Shown here one piece after another: positions 34,407 through 43,623 of a stretch of 64,000 bases of DNA (positions are counted from its first letter, which is position 1; each line of letters begins with the position of its first letter). Location of the stretch: contig CAYFKJ010000006.1 of NCBI GenBank assembly GCA_964343605.1, positions 248,001-312,000 of the forward strand. Reading direction: 5' to 3'. Below the pieces are notes generated by a model. That model worked only from the letters and a program-made list of their open reading frames with translations. It made no database searches and was not told the origin of the DNA. The DNA comes from CAYFKJ01 sp964343605. GTDB taxonomy: Bacteria > Pseudomonadota > Alphaproteobacteria > UBA2966. The position numbers were made by a program, and so were the translations under genes.

Positions 34407-37014
34407 GATCCTTCAACACGGCGAAAGGGCTGTCGGGATCCACTTTAACCCTCGGGCGATCGGCCTTCTTCCGAGCCGGTTTTTTTCTGGCGGGCTTTTC
34501 GCGCCTTTGGAAGTAAACCGTAACCTTATCCGAATCCTCGTCCGGAACGTCGCCTTCCAGTGCTTGGCGCCGGCGCGATTTGTATCCCAGTCCCTTCATC
34601 ACTGCGCCGAATTCGGGGCGGCTGCATCCCACCAGCGACAACAGCTCGTGGTCGGGAACGACTTCGATGGCGCCGTTCTTGCGCAGAGCCGCCACCAACC
34701 GCTCCACCATGTCGATGCGCACGGCACGGGCGCCGAACACCCGGTAGCCGCAGACGCCGTAGTAGCCGTCCGGCAGCCCGTTCCCGCAAGGGACCGATAC
34801 CAGGCTGGCGGGCGGCGGGCTGCAGGTTTCGGCGCAACCGTGTTGAACGGCCCACAACAGTGCGCGTAACGCGCTTTTTGCCGGTTTCAGCAAGGCGGGC
34901 AGGAAGACGGACTGGGCGCCGATGGTGACGCCGCGCTGGCGAAAATAATAACGGTCGTATCCGCTTAAGCTTTTGACCTGGTCGGCGACGGTGGCGCGCG
35001 GCAGGACCCCCAGGGCCTCCTGAAGTTGAAACGCCAATCCCCGGCCGGCGGCGCTGAGAGTTTGGTGGTCGGGTGTCTCGGCGGAGGTTCCGCGAAACGG
35101 CTTGCCCAGGTTGAAAAGCGGTTTGAGTTGCCGTTCGACATAGGCGGCCAGCCACAGCTCCAGGCGCGCCGTCACCTGCCGCCGTTCCGTTTCCTCGAGA
35201 TCGTTTGTCAATAGACCGACGCCGGGCTGAAGCTGGATCCGGCCCGCCGTAATTCGTCCCACCGCATGTTCGGTTCCGTTGTGTCGCCAAACCAACCGGC
35301 CCGCGGCGTCCATCGAGAAGTCTTCGTCCGCTGCCATTTCCATTGACCGCACTCGCCTGACAAGTTCAGCCGCCACAATCGGCGCGGCGGCGTTGCGCAG
35401 GGTGCGGACCTGTTCTGCGCTTCCTTCGGCGCCTTCCTGGCCACCGTCGGCGACGAAGCGGAACCCCTCGAGGTGGCCCACACCATGGCCTTCCACGGAT
35501 ACCGCGCCATCGGCGGCGACGCCGCCCAGCAATTCGATGCCGGCGCCCTCGTCAAGGCGACGCAACAGCGCCGCCGAACGCTGGTCGACGAAACGCTGGG
35601 TCAGGCGCTGGTGCAGCGCATCCGACAATCTGTCCTCGATGGCGCGGGCCTGGGCCTGCCAGTGCGGCGAATCGTCAAGCCAGTCCGCCCGGTGCGAGAC
35701 GAACGTCCAGGTACGGATGTGGGCGAGACGCGTCGCCAGGGTGTCGATGTCGCCCTCGCTCCGGTCCAGCCGCTTGAGATGGTCCGCCACCCAGTCCGTC
35801 GGAAGCCTCCCGCTCTCCGCCAGGTGGCCGAAAATCCGGGCCAGCAGCCTGACGTGGGCCTCGACCATGGTTTTGCGGAAATCGGGGATCTGGCAGACCT
35901 GCCAGAGCAGCGAGGTGGCTTCCTTGCCCTTGGCGGCCGCGGCGATATCGCTGTCGCTCAAGAGCCGTTTGAGCGCCTCGAGATCCGCGCCCTCCCACGG
36001 CTTGGTGAGGATGTCGCGGAAGCGCGCCGGCGGCGGCGCTTCGAGGCATAGCTGAAGCGCCGTCGTCGACGACACGTCAGGCTCGGCGTTGCGCCAGCAG
36101 ATGGTCCGGACCGGTTTGAAGCGGTGCTGCTCGACCCGTTCGATGAGCTCGATGGCGGGATCGGGGGCGTCCCCCGTCACGCCGAAGGTGCCGTCGTTCA
36201 TATGCCGCCCGGCCCGGCCGGCGATCTGACCGGCTTCGGCGGGCGTGAGATCGCGCGTGAAACGGCCGTCGAACTTGGAGAATCCGGCAAAGGCGACATG
36301 GTCGACGTTGAGGTTCAATCCCATGCCGATGGCGTCGGTGGCCACCAAGTAGTCCACCTCGCCGGCCTCGAACAGTTCCACCTGTGCGTTGCGCGTGCGC
36401 GGGCTCAGGGCGCCCATGACGACGGCGGCGCCGCCGCGCTGGCGCCGGATCAGCTCGGCGACGGCGTAGACTTCGGCGGCCGAAAACGCCACGACGGCCG
36501 AACGGCGCGGCAGGCGCGAAAGTTTCTTGCGATCGGCCCAAGTCAGGCTGGAAAAGCGCGGGCGCTCCTGGAACCGCACGCCGGGCAGCAGGCGCTGCAC
36601 CACGCCGCGCATGGTGTCCGCGCCCAGCAGCATCGTCTCCTGGGTGCCGCGGGCGTTGAGGATGCGGTCGGTGAAGACGTGGCCACGCTCCGGATCCGCC
36701 GCCAGTTGGATCTCGTCGATGGCAACGAAGGCGAAATCGCGCTCCAGCGGCATCGCCTCCACGGTGCAGACGAAGTAGGCGGGCTCGGGCGGCACGATCT
36801 TTTCCTCGCCGGTGACCAGGGCGACGCAATCAACGCCGCGCCGCTCCACGATGCGGTCGTAGATCTCGCGCGCCAGCAGCCTGAGCGGCAAGCCGATGAT
36901 GCCGCTTTCGTGGCCCAGCATGCGCTCGACCGCCAGGTGCGTTTTTCCGGTGTTCGTCGGCCCCAGGACGGCGGTGACATGTCCCGGCGCCGCCATCGTC
37001 TGTCGTCTCGCCAT
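34390..37014 (-). CDS. Suv3-like ATP-dependent helicase
   Basis: An 874-residue superfamily 2 helicase. Walker A is LGPTNTGKTHLAVERM near residue 20, and motif II is the DEIQ form (VAIDEIQLAAD) that marks the Suv3/mitochondrial RNA helicase group. Motif VI is QIAGRAGRH. A long C-terminal part ends in a Lys/Arg-rich stretch with KPARKKPARKKADRPR and a short conserved tail. It probably unwinds RNA in decay or ribosome maturation. I chose the ATG at 37014; the frame extends to 37176 but into the divergent promoter. It overlaps the S4 gene. Confidence 0.88.
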   Translation of the reverse strand: MARRQTMAAPGHVTAVLGPTNTGKTHLAVERMLGHESGIIGLPLRLLAREIYDRIVERRGVDCVALVTGEEKIVPPEPAYFVCTVEAMPLERDFAFVAIDEIQLAADPERGHVFTDRILNARGTQETMLLGADTMRGVVQRLLPGVRFQERPRFSSLTWADRKKLSRLPRRSAVVAFSAAEVYAVAELIRRQRGGAAVVMGALSPRTRNAQVELFEAGEVDYLVATDAIGMGLNLNVDHVAFAGFSKFDGRFTRDLTPAEAGQIAGRAGRHMNDGTFGVTGDAPDPAIELIERVEQHRFKPVRTICWRNAEPDVSSTTALQLCLEAPPPARFRDILTKPWEGADLEALKRLLSDSDIAAAAKGKEATSLLWQVCQIPDFRKTMVEAHVRLLARIFGHLAESGRLPTDWVADHLKRLDRSEGDIDTLATRLAHIRTWTFVSHRADWLDDSPHWQAQARAIEDRLSDALHQRLTQRFVDQRSAALLRRLDEGAGIELLGGVAADGAVSVEGHGVGHLEGFRFVADGGQEGAEGSAEQVRTLRNAAAPIVAAELVRRVRSMEMAADEDFSMDAAGRLVWRHNGTEHAVGRITAGRIQLQPGVGLLTNDLEETERRQVTARLELWLAAYVERQLKPLFNLGKPFRGTSAETPDHQTLSAAGRGLAFQLQEALGVLPRATVADQVKSLSGYDRYYFRQRGVTIGAQSVFLPALLKPAKSALRALLWAVQHGCAETCSPPPASLVSVPCGNGLPDGYYGVCGYRVFGARAVRIDMVERLVAALRKNGAIEVVPDHELLSLVGCSRPEFGAVMKGLGYKSRRRQALEGDVPDEDSDKVTVYFQRREKPARKKPARKKADRPRVKVDPDSPFAVLKDLVGDR

Positions 37015-37148
37015 CACCCCCTCAACATCGGTCGTGACGGTCCGGAATGCAAGGGGGCGGTTGGGTGAGGCAAACAACCAAAGGTCTGCGCGCACAATCC
37101 ATGATACACTCACGCATAGATCGAAAGCAGAACGTCGGGGAGGGGGCG

Positions 37149-39842
37149 ATGGCGGAAGTGAAGGGCGAGATATCAAGCCGCAGGAAACAGATTGAGGCGG
37201 AGCTGAACGATTTTTTTTTCAACTCACCCGAGGTGCCTAAGAGTTTCGATGCCAAACTCCTGACTAAAGGGACAATGGAAGAGTATGGAAAAAAGTTAAG
37301 GGACAATTTGCTCAATGAATCCCGCCCAACGTTGATGGGCCTCACGCAAACACAAAATTACATTGCTGGTGAGACCTATTTCGACTTACTGCTCACGACC
37401 GATGATTTAAATGTTCTAGTCGCCATCGAAACTGACAAACGTGATCGGAAACAAGAGTTTGACATAGAAAAGCGACGATATGCTTTTGCAGAGGTACTTC
37501 TTGCTGATGTGAATGCCCTGATATTCGTCCTTTGGATCGGAGAGCAAAACGAAGGTCAGAAAAAAAGTGTCACCGATTGGAGCGCAATATCCTCCGGCCA
37601 TATTGCAAGTATTCACTCATCTGCCGCCTGGGCACTGATTCTTTCCGAGGAGGAAATTAGAATTGCCACACCAAGCGTGAGGGAGGGAAAATCTAGGAAC
37701 GAGGCGGAAGATGAGAGAGAAATTACCTTACCCGAGGCCGCTGCCCACGCCGCGTCCGACGCGCCGGCGACGCTGGCGACGGATGAACTGGGCTTTAAGG
37801 CCTACGTCGATACATTTACCGAACTTTTCCAAAGCGAGCAGACCGAGCCGCCTGTGACGGTCGCGATCAACTCGCCCTGGGGCGTGGGCAAGTCGTCGCT
37901 GGGCGGCATGATCCGGGAGCGCCTTGACGACTATGTCTCAGCGCCCGGCGTCATCGAGTGCAAGACCCTGTGGTTCAACGCCTGGGACCATGACGAAGCG
38001 GAAAAACTCACCGGCGCGTTTATCGCGGAGCTCGTTCGGGGCGTCGACCGCATGCGGCTTCTGACCAGCCGTCTGAGCCGTCCCCTGCCCTGGTCGCTGA
38101 GCCAGAGGGAGGCCGTCGGTTACTGGTGGCTGCGCTGGCTGGTAGCGGCATTCGTTGCGGGCGCCGTCACCATCGCCGGGACCTACGCTTGGGCGTTCAT
38201 ATTGGACGCGGACGTTCGCAGCATCTGGGCCGCCCTGTTGACCGTTACACCTATTGTCGGCGCGGCGTTCATACTTCTGCCAAAGTTCGTGCCCATGGCA
38301 GCCAAGTTCGTAACCAGCCCCGGTCAGCGGGCGAGCCGGGGAGAGATCGCGCGCCTGCGCGACGAGGTGCAGGAATTGCTCGATGACGCCCTCAAGGGGC
38401 CGCGCCGTCGGCGCAACCGCCGTCTCGTCATCTTCATCGATGATCTTGAGCGCTGCCGGCCGCCGAAGTCCATCGATCTGTTGGAGGCCATCAATCAGTT
38501 ATTGCCGCGTGACAACGTTATTGTCGTCATTATGGCGGACATGCCCGCCGTGGCGGCCAATGCGGACATCAAATACGAGAAGATCGCCAAGCTCTACGAT
38601 CCTGCGCGCGGCGGGGCGCCAATCGGCGAACGCGCCTCGCATTACGGCCGCCTATATCTGCAAAAAATGGTGCAGCTTCAATTCGACCTGCCGACGCACC
38701 GGAGGCACAATCGCAAAACACCCTCCGTCGATAGTTCGGCTTCCGTGGATAATGGCGGCGACCCGGTCAACGTACATCTCGCCGTCAGTCGAAGTATTAC
38801 CGCGATGATGGTCCGCATGGTGATGACCGGTGACCTGAAGGAGGGTCGCTTCGCCAATCTCGGCCTGCAATCTCGAAATCTCATGCTCCGATGGCTCGCG
38901 GGATTTTTCCTGCTGATCACGGAGGCCTTCGTCGTTCCACTGATTCTCCTGCGACAAGCGATTTCGGGCGATACCCGATATTCCAGGCGGGAGGCCGAGA
39001 TTTGGTCTGAACGGTCGCCGTCGCCGGAGTCGGGCACATGGCTCAAACCGGTCGCACTGATTGTCGGAATTGGGCTTGCGGTGGCGATATTCGCGCCAGT
39101 GACGGCTCCGACCGTGATGAATTTCTACCTCACTCACATCCTTCCACATGAGAATCTGCTGCCGCTTGGCGTATCCCTCCTGTCGTTGATGTTAGGGATG
39201 GGCATCGCATACGCCATTACCAAATACCAAGCCGACGAAGTTGAACGTGAACGTCAAGCGGCCGCCGAACTTGTCGATGTCGAGGGGGCAACCGACGACG
39301 ATTTCGAGGCATTGATCCTGCAATCGAACGTTTCGGAATACACTCTGGCCTCAGTTCGCCAGGGACTTGCCGCGAAGGAATTCGCCCGTGCCGATACGGT
39401 GGCCGAGCTTCTCGGAAGCGCGGCCGTCGAGAAATTTCTCACACTGACCCCGCGCGGCCAGCTCAGGCTGGAGAATCGAATTCGCCTTTTGATCAGCATT
39501 CTGCGTGAGCGCGGCATCCTGGATCGTTTTAGCGGCCAAGGGAGCGATATCCTCGCCAAGTGGGTGGTTCTGCAGGAACGCTGGCCCGAACTGGCGCATG
39601 CCGTCGCCCGCAATCCCGCCGTTGCCTCATTGCTCCAATTGGAAAGCGTTGCGGCGACAACTGAAACCCTGTGGGATACACCGTCCCCGGACGGTACAAG
39701 CCGGGTGCAGGATGATTTTACGATTGCGCTGGCGGATATCGCCCCTGAGGTCGTCGGCGATCCGGATTTACTCGAATTCATGAGGATGGAACCTGGCATC
39801 GGCTCGCTCCAAAATGAACTCGTGACGTTTGACGCCCTCTGA
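37149..39842 (+). CDS. KAP-family P-loop NTPase with an extra N-terminal domain
   Basis: An 897-residue protein. Residues about 1-190 form an extra domain with GETYFDLLLTTDD then VAIETDK, a strand-acid-strand-E..K layout that weakly recalls restriction-endonuclease folds. The KAP NTPase follows: Walker A INSPWGVGKSSLGG near residue 245, a pair of membrane helices (about 325-380) inserted in the P-loop domain, and Walker B LVIFIDDLERCRP near 425. More membrane segments lie near 583-605 and 633-693. KAP NTPases are membrane-tethered and often tied to defence. GGAGGGGG precedes the ATG. Hand-counted GC is 42-50% at 37321-37620 against 70% at 37861-37920, suggesting a chimeric or transferred gene. 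Confidence 0.8.
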   Translation: MAEVKGEISSRRKQIEAELNDFFFNSPEVPKSFDAKLLTKGTMEEYGKKLRDNLLNESRPTLMGLTQTQNYIAGETYFDLLLTTDDLNVLVAIETDKRDRKQEFDIEKRRYAFAEVLLADVNALIFVLWIGEQNEGQKKSVTDWSAISSGHIASIHSSAAWALILSEEEIRIATPSVREGKSRNEAEDEREITLPEAAAHAASDAPATLATDELGFKAYVDTFTELFQSEQTEPPVTVAINSPWGVGKSSLGGMIRERLDDYVSAPGVIECKTLWFNAWDHDEAEKLTGAFIAELVRGVDRMRLLTSRLSRPLPWSLSQREAVGYWWLRWLVAAFVAGAVTIAGTYAWAFILDADVRSIWAALLTVTPIVGAAFILLPKFVPMAAKFVTSPGQRASRGEIARLRDEVQELLDDALKGPRRRRNRRLVIFIDDLERCRPPKSIDLLEAINQLLPRDNVIVVIMADMPAVAANADIKYEKIAKLYDPARGGAPIGERASHYGRLYLQKMVQLQFDLPTHRRHNRKTPSVDSSASVDNGGDPVNVHLAVSRSITAMMVRMVMTGDLKEGRFANLGLQSRNLMLRWLAGFFLLITEAFVVPLILLRQAISGDTRYSRREAEIWSERSPSPESGTWLKPVALIVGIGLAVAIFAPVTAPTVMNFYLTHILPHENLLPLGVSLLSLMLGMGIAYAITKYQADEVERERQAAAELVDVEGATDDDFEALILQSNVSEYTLASVRQGLAAKEFARADTVAELLGSAAVEKFLTLTPRGQLRLENRIRLLISILRERGILDRFSGQGSDILAKWVVLQERWPELAHAVARNPAVASLLQLESVAATTETLWDTPSPDGTSRVQDDFTIALADIAPEVVGDPDLLEFMRMEPGIGSLQNELVTFDAL

Positions 39843-39900
39843 ACCGGCTCGATTCGCGTCGGTAATTTGCCGAGTTCACCACGCAGAAGCACCTTTTTCT

Positions 39901-39946
39901 TTCGCAAGTGCGAAGAAATGTGCGATTTTAGGTGCACGTGCGAAAT
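39901..39946 (+). promoter_or_regulatory. Tandem TGCGAA sites upstream of methylmalonyl-CoA mutase
   Basis: TTCGCA-AG-TGCGAA is a perfect inverted repeat (39901-39914), followed by TGCGAT at 39921 and TGCGAAAT at 39939. Spaced TGCGAA/TTTGCAAA-type repeats are the binding signature of PccR/RamB-like short-chain acyl regulators, so this may be such an operator. The protein that binds is not identified in the window. Confidence 0.5.
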
Positions 39947-39973
39947 GCCCCCCGTTTGCGACGAGATGAATTC

Positions 39974-42133
39974 ATGAGCGACTTCGACAAAAAGACCCCC
40001 CAGGACTGGCGCGACATGGCCGCCAAGGAACTCAAGAAACGGACGCCGGAGGATCTCGTCTGGCGGACGCCGGAGGGCATCGCCGTCAAGCCGCTCTACA
40101 CCGCCGAAGACCTCGACCAAATCGCCGAGGCCGGTTACGACGCCTCGACGATTCCCGGATACGCGCCCTACACGCGCGGTCCCCGGGCGACGATGTATCC
40201 GGGCCGGCCCTGGACCATTCGCCAGTACGGCGGCTTCTCCACGGCCGAGGAAACCAACGCCTTCTTCCACCGCAACCTGGCGGGCGGCCAGACGGGCTTG
40301 TCCGTCGCTTTCGACCTGGCGACGCATCGCGGGTATGACAGTGATCATCCCCGCGTCGTCGGCGACATCGGCAAGGCCGGCGTCGCCATCGATTCGGTCG
40401 AGGACATGAAGATCATGTTCGACGGTATCCCCCTGGACAAGGTCAGCGTCTCCATGACCATGAACGGCGCCATCCTGCCGGTCATGGCGGGCTACATCGT
40501 GGCCGCCGAGGAACAGGGCGTCGACCAGGCGGCGCTTTCCGGCACCGTGCAGAACGACATCCTCAAGGAGTTCATGGTCCGCAACACCTACATCTATCCA
40601 CCCGAACCCTCGATGCGCATCGTCGCGGACATCATCGCCTACACGGCGGAGCACATGCCGCGCTTCAACTCCATCTCGATCTCCGGCTACCACATGCAGG
40701 AGGCCGGCGCGACGGCGGTGCAGGAGCTCGCCTTCACCCTGGCCGATGGCGTCGAATATGTGCGCACGGCGGTCAACCGGGGTCTCGACGTCGATAAGTT
40801 CGCGCCGCGGCTGTCGTTCTTCTTCAACATCGGCATGAACTTCTTCATGGAGGCGGCCAAGCTGCGCGCCGCACGGCTTCTTTGGGCCCGCCTGATGCAG
40901 CAATTCGAGCCGAAGGACCCACGCTCGTCGTCCTTGCGCACCCACTGCCAGACCTCCGGCGTCTCGCTGACCGAACAAGACCCCTACAACAACATCATCC
41001 GCACCGCCTACGAAGCCATGGCGGCGGCGCTGGGCGGCACGCAGAGCCTGCATACCAACGCCTTCGACGAGGCTATGGCGCTGCCCACCGATACCTCCGC
41101 CCGTATCGCCCGCAACACCCAGCTCATCCTGAAGGAGGAAACCGGCGTCACCAACGTCGTCGATCCCCTGGCCGGCAGCTACTACGTCGAGAGCCTGACG
41201 CACGAGCTTGCCGAAGAGGCCATGAAGCTGATCGACGAGGTCGAGGCCTTGGGCGGCATGACCAAGGCGGTGGCCGAGGGCATGCCCAAAATGCGCATCG
41301 AGGAAAGCGCCGCGCGCCGCCAGGCCCGCATCGACCGGGTCGAGGATGTCATCGTCGGTGTCAACAAATTCCAGTTGCCCGAGGAAACCGAGATCGAACT
41401 CCTTGAGGTCGACAACGCCAGCGTGCGCGAAAGCCAGATCAAGCGGCTGGAAAGCATCCGTTCGACGCGTGACGAGGCGGCCACGCAAGCGGCACTTGCC
41501 GCGCTGGAAGACGGCGCCCGCAGCGACGGCAACCTGCTGGCGCTGTCCGTCGAGGCGGTTCGCGCCCGCGCAACGGTGGGCGAGGTTTCCGACGCGCTGG
41601 AGCGCGTCTTCACGCGCCACCGCGCCACCACCCACTCGGTCACCGGCGTTTACGGCGGCGCCTATGGCGAGGACCAGGAATTCGCCGATATCCAGTCACA
41701 GGTCGGCGCCTTCGCCGAGGCCCAGGGCCGACGTCCGCGCCTGCTGGTCGTCAAGCTCGGCCAGGACGGCCACGACAGGGGCGCCAAGGTCATCGCTTCG
41801 GCCTTCGCCGACATCGGCTTCGACGTCGACATCGGCCCGTTGTTCCAGACGCCCGAGGAAGCCGCCCGCGAGGCCGTGGAGAACGACGTCCACATCGTCG
41901 GCGTCTCGTCCCAGGCGGCGGGCCACAAAACGCTGGTGCCGCAACTCGTCAAGGCGCTCAAGGCCGAGGGCGCGGAGGACATCCTCGTGGTGGTCGGCGG
42001 TGTCGTGCCGCCCAAGGACTACGACGAACTGCGCGCCGCCGGCGTCGCCGCCATCTTCGGCCCCGGCACCAACATCGCCCACGCCGCCGCCGAAGTCATC
42101 GACCTGGTCACCGCCAGACGGAAAGCTGCTTGA
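39974..42133 (+). CDS. scpA: Methylmalonyl-CoA mutase
   Basis: A complete 719-residue single-chain mutase. The N-terminal barrel contains YTRGPRATMYPGRPWTIRQY and GGFSTAEETNAFFHRNLAGG. The C-terminal cobalamin domain has the DxHxxG base-off motif as KLGQDGHDRGAKVIA near residue 610. It interconverts succinyl-CoA and methylmalonyl-CoA with adenosylcobalamin, feeding propionyl-CoA into the TCA cycle. I chose the ATG at 39974. Its chaperone meaB lies 2.7 kb downstream on the same strand. TGCGAA repeats upstream suggest acyl-CoA-linked regulation. Confidence 0.95.
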   Translation: MSDFDKKTPQDWRDMAAKELKKRTPEDLVWRTPEGIAVKPLYTAEDLDQIAEAGYDASTIPGYAPYTRGPRATMYPGRPWTIRQYGGFSTAEETNAFFHRNLAGGQTGLSVAFDLATHRGYDSDHPRVVGDIGKAGVAIDSVEDMKIMFDGIPLDKVSVSMTMNGAILPVMAGYIVAAEEQGVDQAALSGTVQNDILKEFMVRNTYIYPPEPSMRIVADIIAYTAEHMPRFNSISISGYHMQEAGATAVQELAFTLADGVEYVRTAVNRGLDVDKFAPRLSFFFNIGMNFFMEAAKLRAARLLWARLMQQFEPKDPRSSSLRTHCQTSGVSLTEQDPYNNIIRTAYEAMAAALGGTQSLHTNAFDEAMALPTDTSARIARNTQLILKEETGVTNVVDPLAGSYYVESLTHELAEEAMKLIDEVEALGGMTKAVAEGMPKMRIEESAARRQARIDRVEDVIVGVNKFQLPEETEIELLEVDNASVRESQIKRLESIRSTRDEAATQAALAALEDGARSDGNLLALSVEAVRARATVGEVSDALERVFTRHRATTHSVTGVYGGAYGEDQEFADIQSQVGAFAEAQGRRPRLLVVKLGQDGHDRGAKVIASAFADIGFDVDIGPLFQTPEEAAREAVENDVHIVGVSSQAAGHKTLVPQLVKALKAEGAEDILVVVGGVVPPKDYDELRAAGVAAIFGPGTNIAHAAAEVIDLVTARRKAA

Positions 42134-42163
42134 GCCTGAAACTCCTCGAAATTACTCCTTGGC

Positions 42164-42292
42164 GTCATTCCGGAATTTGCGTCAGCGAATATCCGGAATC
42201 CGGGTTTCTGTTTTTTTGAAAGTTTGCGACGGCTCCACAATAAAAAAGAAAACATGGATTCCGGGTTGATGCTTCGCATCCCCCGGAATGAC
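42164..42292 (+). repeat. GTCAT-ended dispersed repeat, copy 2
   Basis: A 129-bp element begins GTCATTCCGG and ends CCGGAATGAC. The middle differs from copy 1, but the left hairpin (CCGGAATTTGCGTCAGCGAA...) is nearly the same. It lies between the mutase and amidohydrolase genes. Confidence 0.7.
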
Positions 42293-42366
42293 GAAGGTGT
42301 GTGTTTTGGCGCGCCTTCATTGCCGCTATGGTCGTTCTCAACAGCAATTGCCATTGGGGGGGCGAG

Positions 42367-43236
42367 ATGAGAACGTTGGCAATCCGATTGGGCGTTGTCC
42401 TATTTGGCGTGACAACATTGGCTGGCGGACGTCCAGCGCACGCCGTCGATCTGCGCTATCCGATCTTCGACACCCACGTGCACTACAGCGAACCGGCCTG
42501 GAGCGTTTATTCGCCAGCCGAGATCATCGCCAAGTTCGACCGGGCCGGGGTGGTGCGGGCGTTGGTGTCGTCGTCGCCGGACGACGGTACGCTGGCGCTC
42601 TACAAGCTCGCGCCGACGCGGGTGGTGCCGGAGCTCAGGCCCTATCGCGACGGCGTCGGTTCGGGCAACTGGACGCAGGATCCCTTCACGCCGGCCTATT
42701 TGGCTGGGCGACTTGCCAAGACGCCGTACGCCGGCATCGGCGAGTTTCATCTCCTGGACGTCCGGCAGGTCGAGACGCCGGTGGTGCGAAAGGTCATCGA
42801 GTTCGCGCTGGAGCGGAATATCCTGCTGCACGTCCATTCCGATGCCGAGGTCATCAACGCCCTGTTCGCCGCCGAACCCCGGCTCAACATCGTCTGGGCT
42901 CACGCAGGCCTGGGCGACCCGCCGGAGGTCATTGGGCCGACCCTGGACGCCCACAAGAACCTGTGGGCCGATCTCTCGATCCGGGAATTCGATTTGCTGA
43001 GAAGCGGCGGGCGGTTGGACCCGGTCTGGCGGACGCTTCTGATGCGCCACGCCGACCGGTTCATGGTGGGCAGCGACACCTGGATCACGGCCCAATGGGA
43101 TTCTTACGACGAAATTCTTGAGACCAACCGGCTCTGGCTTGCCCAGCTACCTGAAAATGTTGCCCGCGCAATCGCCTACCGCAATGCCGTCAAGCTGTTC
43201 GGCACCGGCGGTCACGAGATCTTAAGCGCCGAGTAA
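42367..43236 (+). CDS. Exported amidohydrolase-family protein
   Basis: A 289-residue TIM-barrel metal-dependent hydrolase (amidohydrolase 2 type). A signal peptide covers about residues 1-27, ending RPAHA. The metal HxH motif is FDTHVHYSEP near residue 38, and further His residues are in LLHVHSDAEV and IVWAHAGLG. DTWITAQWDSY near the end carries the likely catalytic Asp. Periplasmic hydrolysis of an unknown amide or ester is inferred. The ATG at 42367 follows GGGGGGCGAG. A frame starting at 42301 adds unrelated sequence. Confidence 0.78.
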   Translation: MRTLAIRLGVVLFGVTTLAGGRPAHAVDLRYPIFDTHVHYSEPAWSVYSPAEIIAKFDRAGVVRALVSSSPDDGTLALYKLAPTRVVPELRPYRDGVGSGNWTQDPFTPAYLAGRLAKTPYAGIGEFHLLDVRQVETPVVRKVIEFALERNILLHVHSDAEVINALFAAEPRLNIVWAHAGLGDPPEVIGPTLDAHKNLWADLSIREFDLLRSGGRLDPVWRTLLMRHADRFMVGSDTWITAQWDSYDEILETNRLWLAQLPENVARAIAYRNAVKLFGTGGHEILSAE

Positions 43237-43238
43237 AG

Positions 43239-43565
43239 TCAGGCAGGCTCCATGCCGTCGTCCTTGGCCGGCGGCGGCGCATTGCCGGCACTGGCGTTGG
43301 GCCAGGGGCCGACCGGGAAAGGCATCTCTTCCGAGGCGAAGGTCAGGAAATTGACGATCTCCTTCAGATAATCGGCGATATCACGCCCCAACTCCACCAG
43401 CCCGTCCAGCGGCTTGCCGGTCAGCAGCTTGAAGACGATCTGCAGCAGCACAACAACGGCCAGTACCGCTTCGGCCAGGTTGAGGGTGATGACGAACAGG
43501 ACCATGTAGGCGATCCGCTTCCAGGTCGACTGTTCGGTAAGGTTCTTCTTGGTTTCCGCATCCAT
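43239..43565 (-). CDS. DUF4389 membrane protein
   Basis: A 108-residue protein with one long or two short membrane segments (about residues 18-48, YMVLFVITLNLAEAVLAVVV) followed by KLLTGKPLDGLVELGRDIADYLKEIVNFLTF, the recognisable DUF4389 pattern. The C-terminal tail is Pro- and Ala-rich. The family function is unknown. It converges on the amidohydrolase gene with 2 bp between stops. Confidence 0.8.
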   Translation of the reverse strand: MDAETKKNLTEQSTWKRIAYMVLFVITLNLAEAVLAVVVLLQIVFKLLTGKPLDGLVELGRDIADYLKEIVNFLTFASEEMPFPVGPWPNASAGNAPPPAKDDGMEPA

Positions 43566-43623
43566 CGGAACGTGTCTCCAGCTAAGGCGGTTCCCCCTAC
43601 AGATGGCGACGAGCGGGCGTTAT

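Noticed and set aside
39254..41635. A 793-residue minus-strand frame
   Set aside because: It lies opposite the KAP and methylmalonyl-CoA mutase genes and has no recognisable motif; long antisense frames are expected at this GC content.
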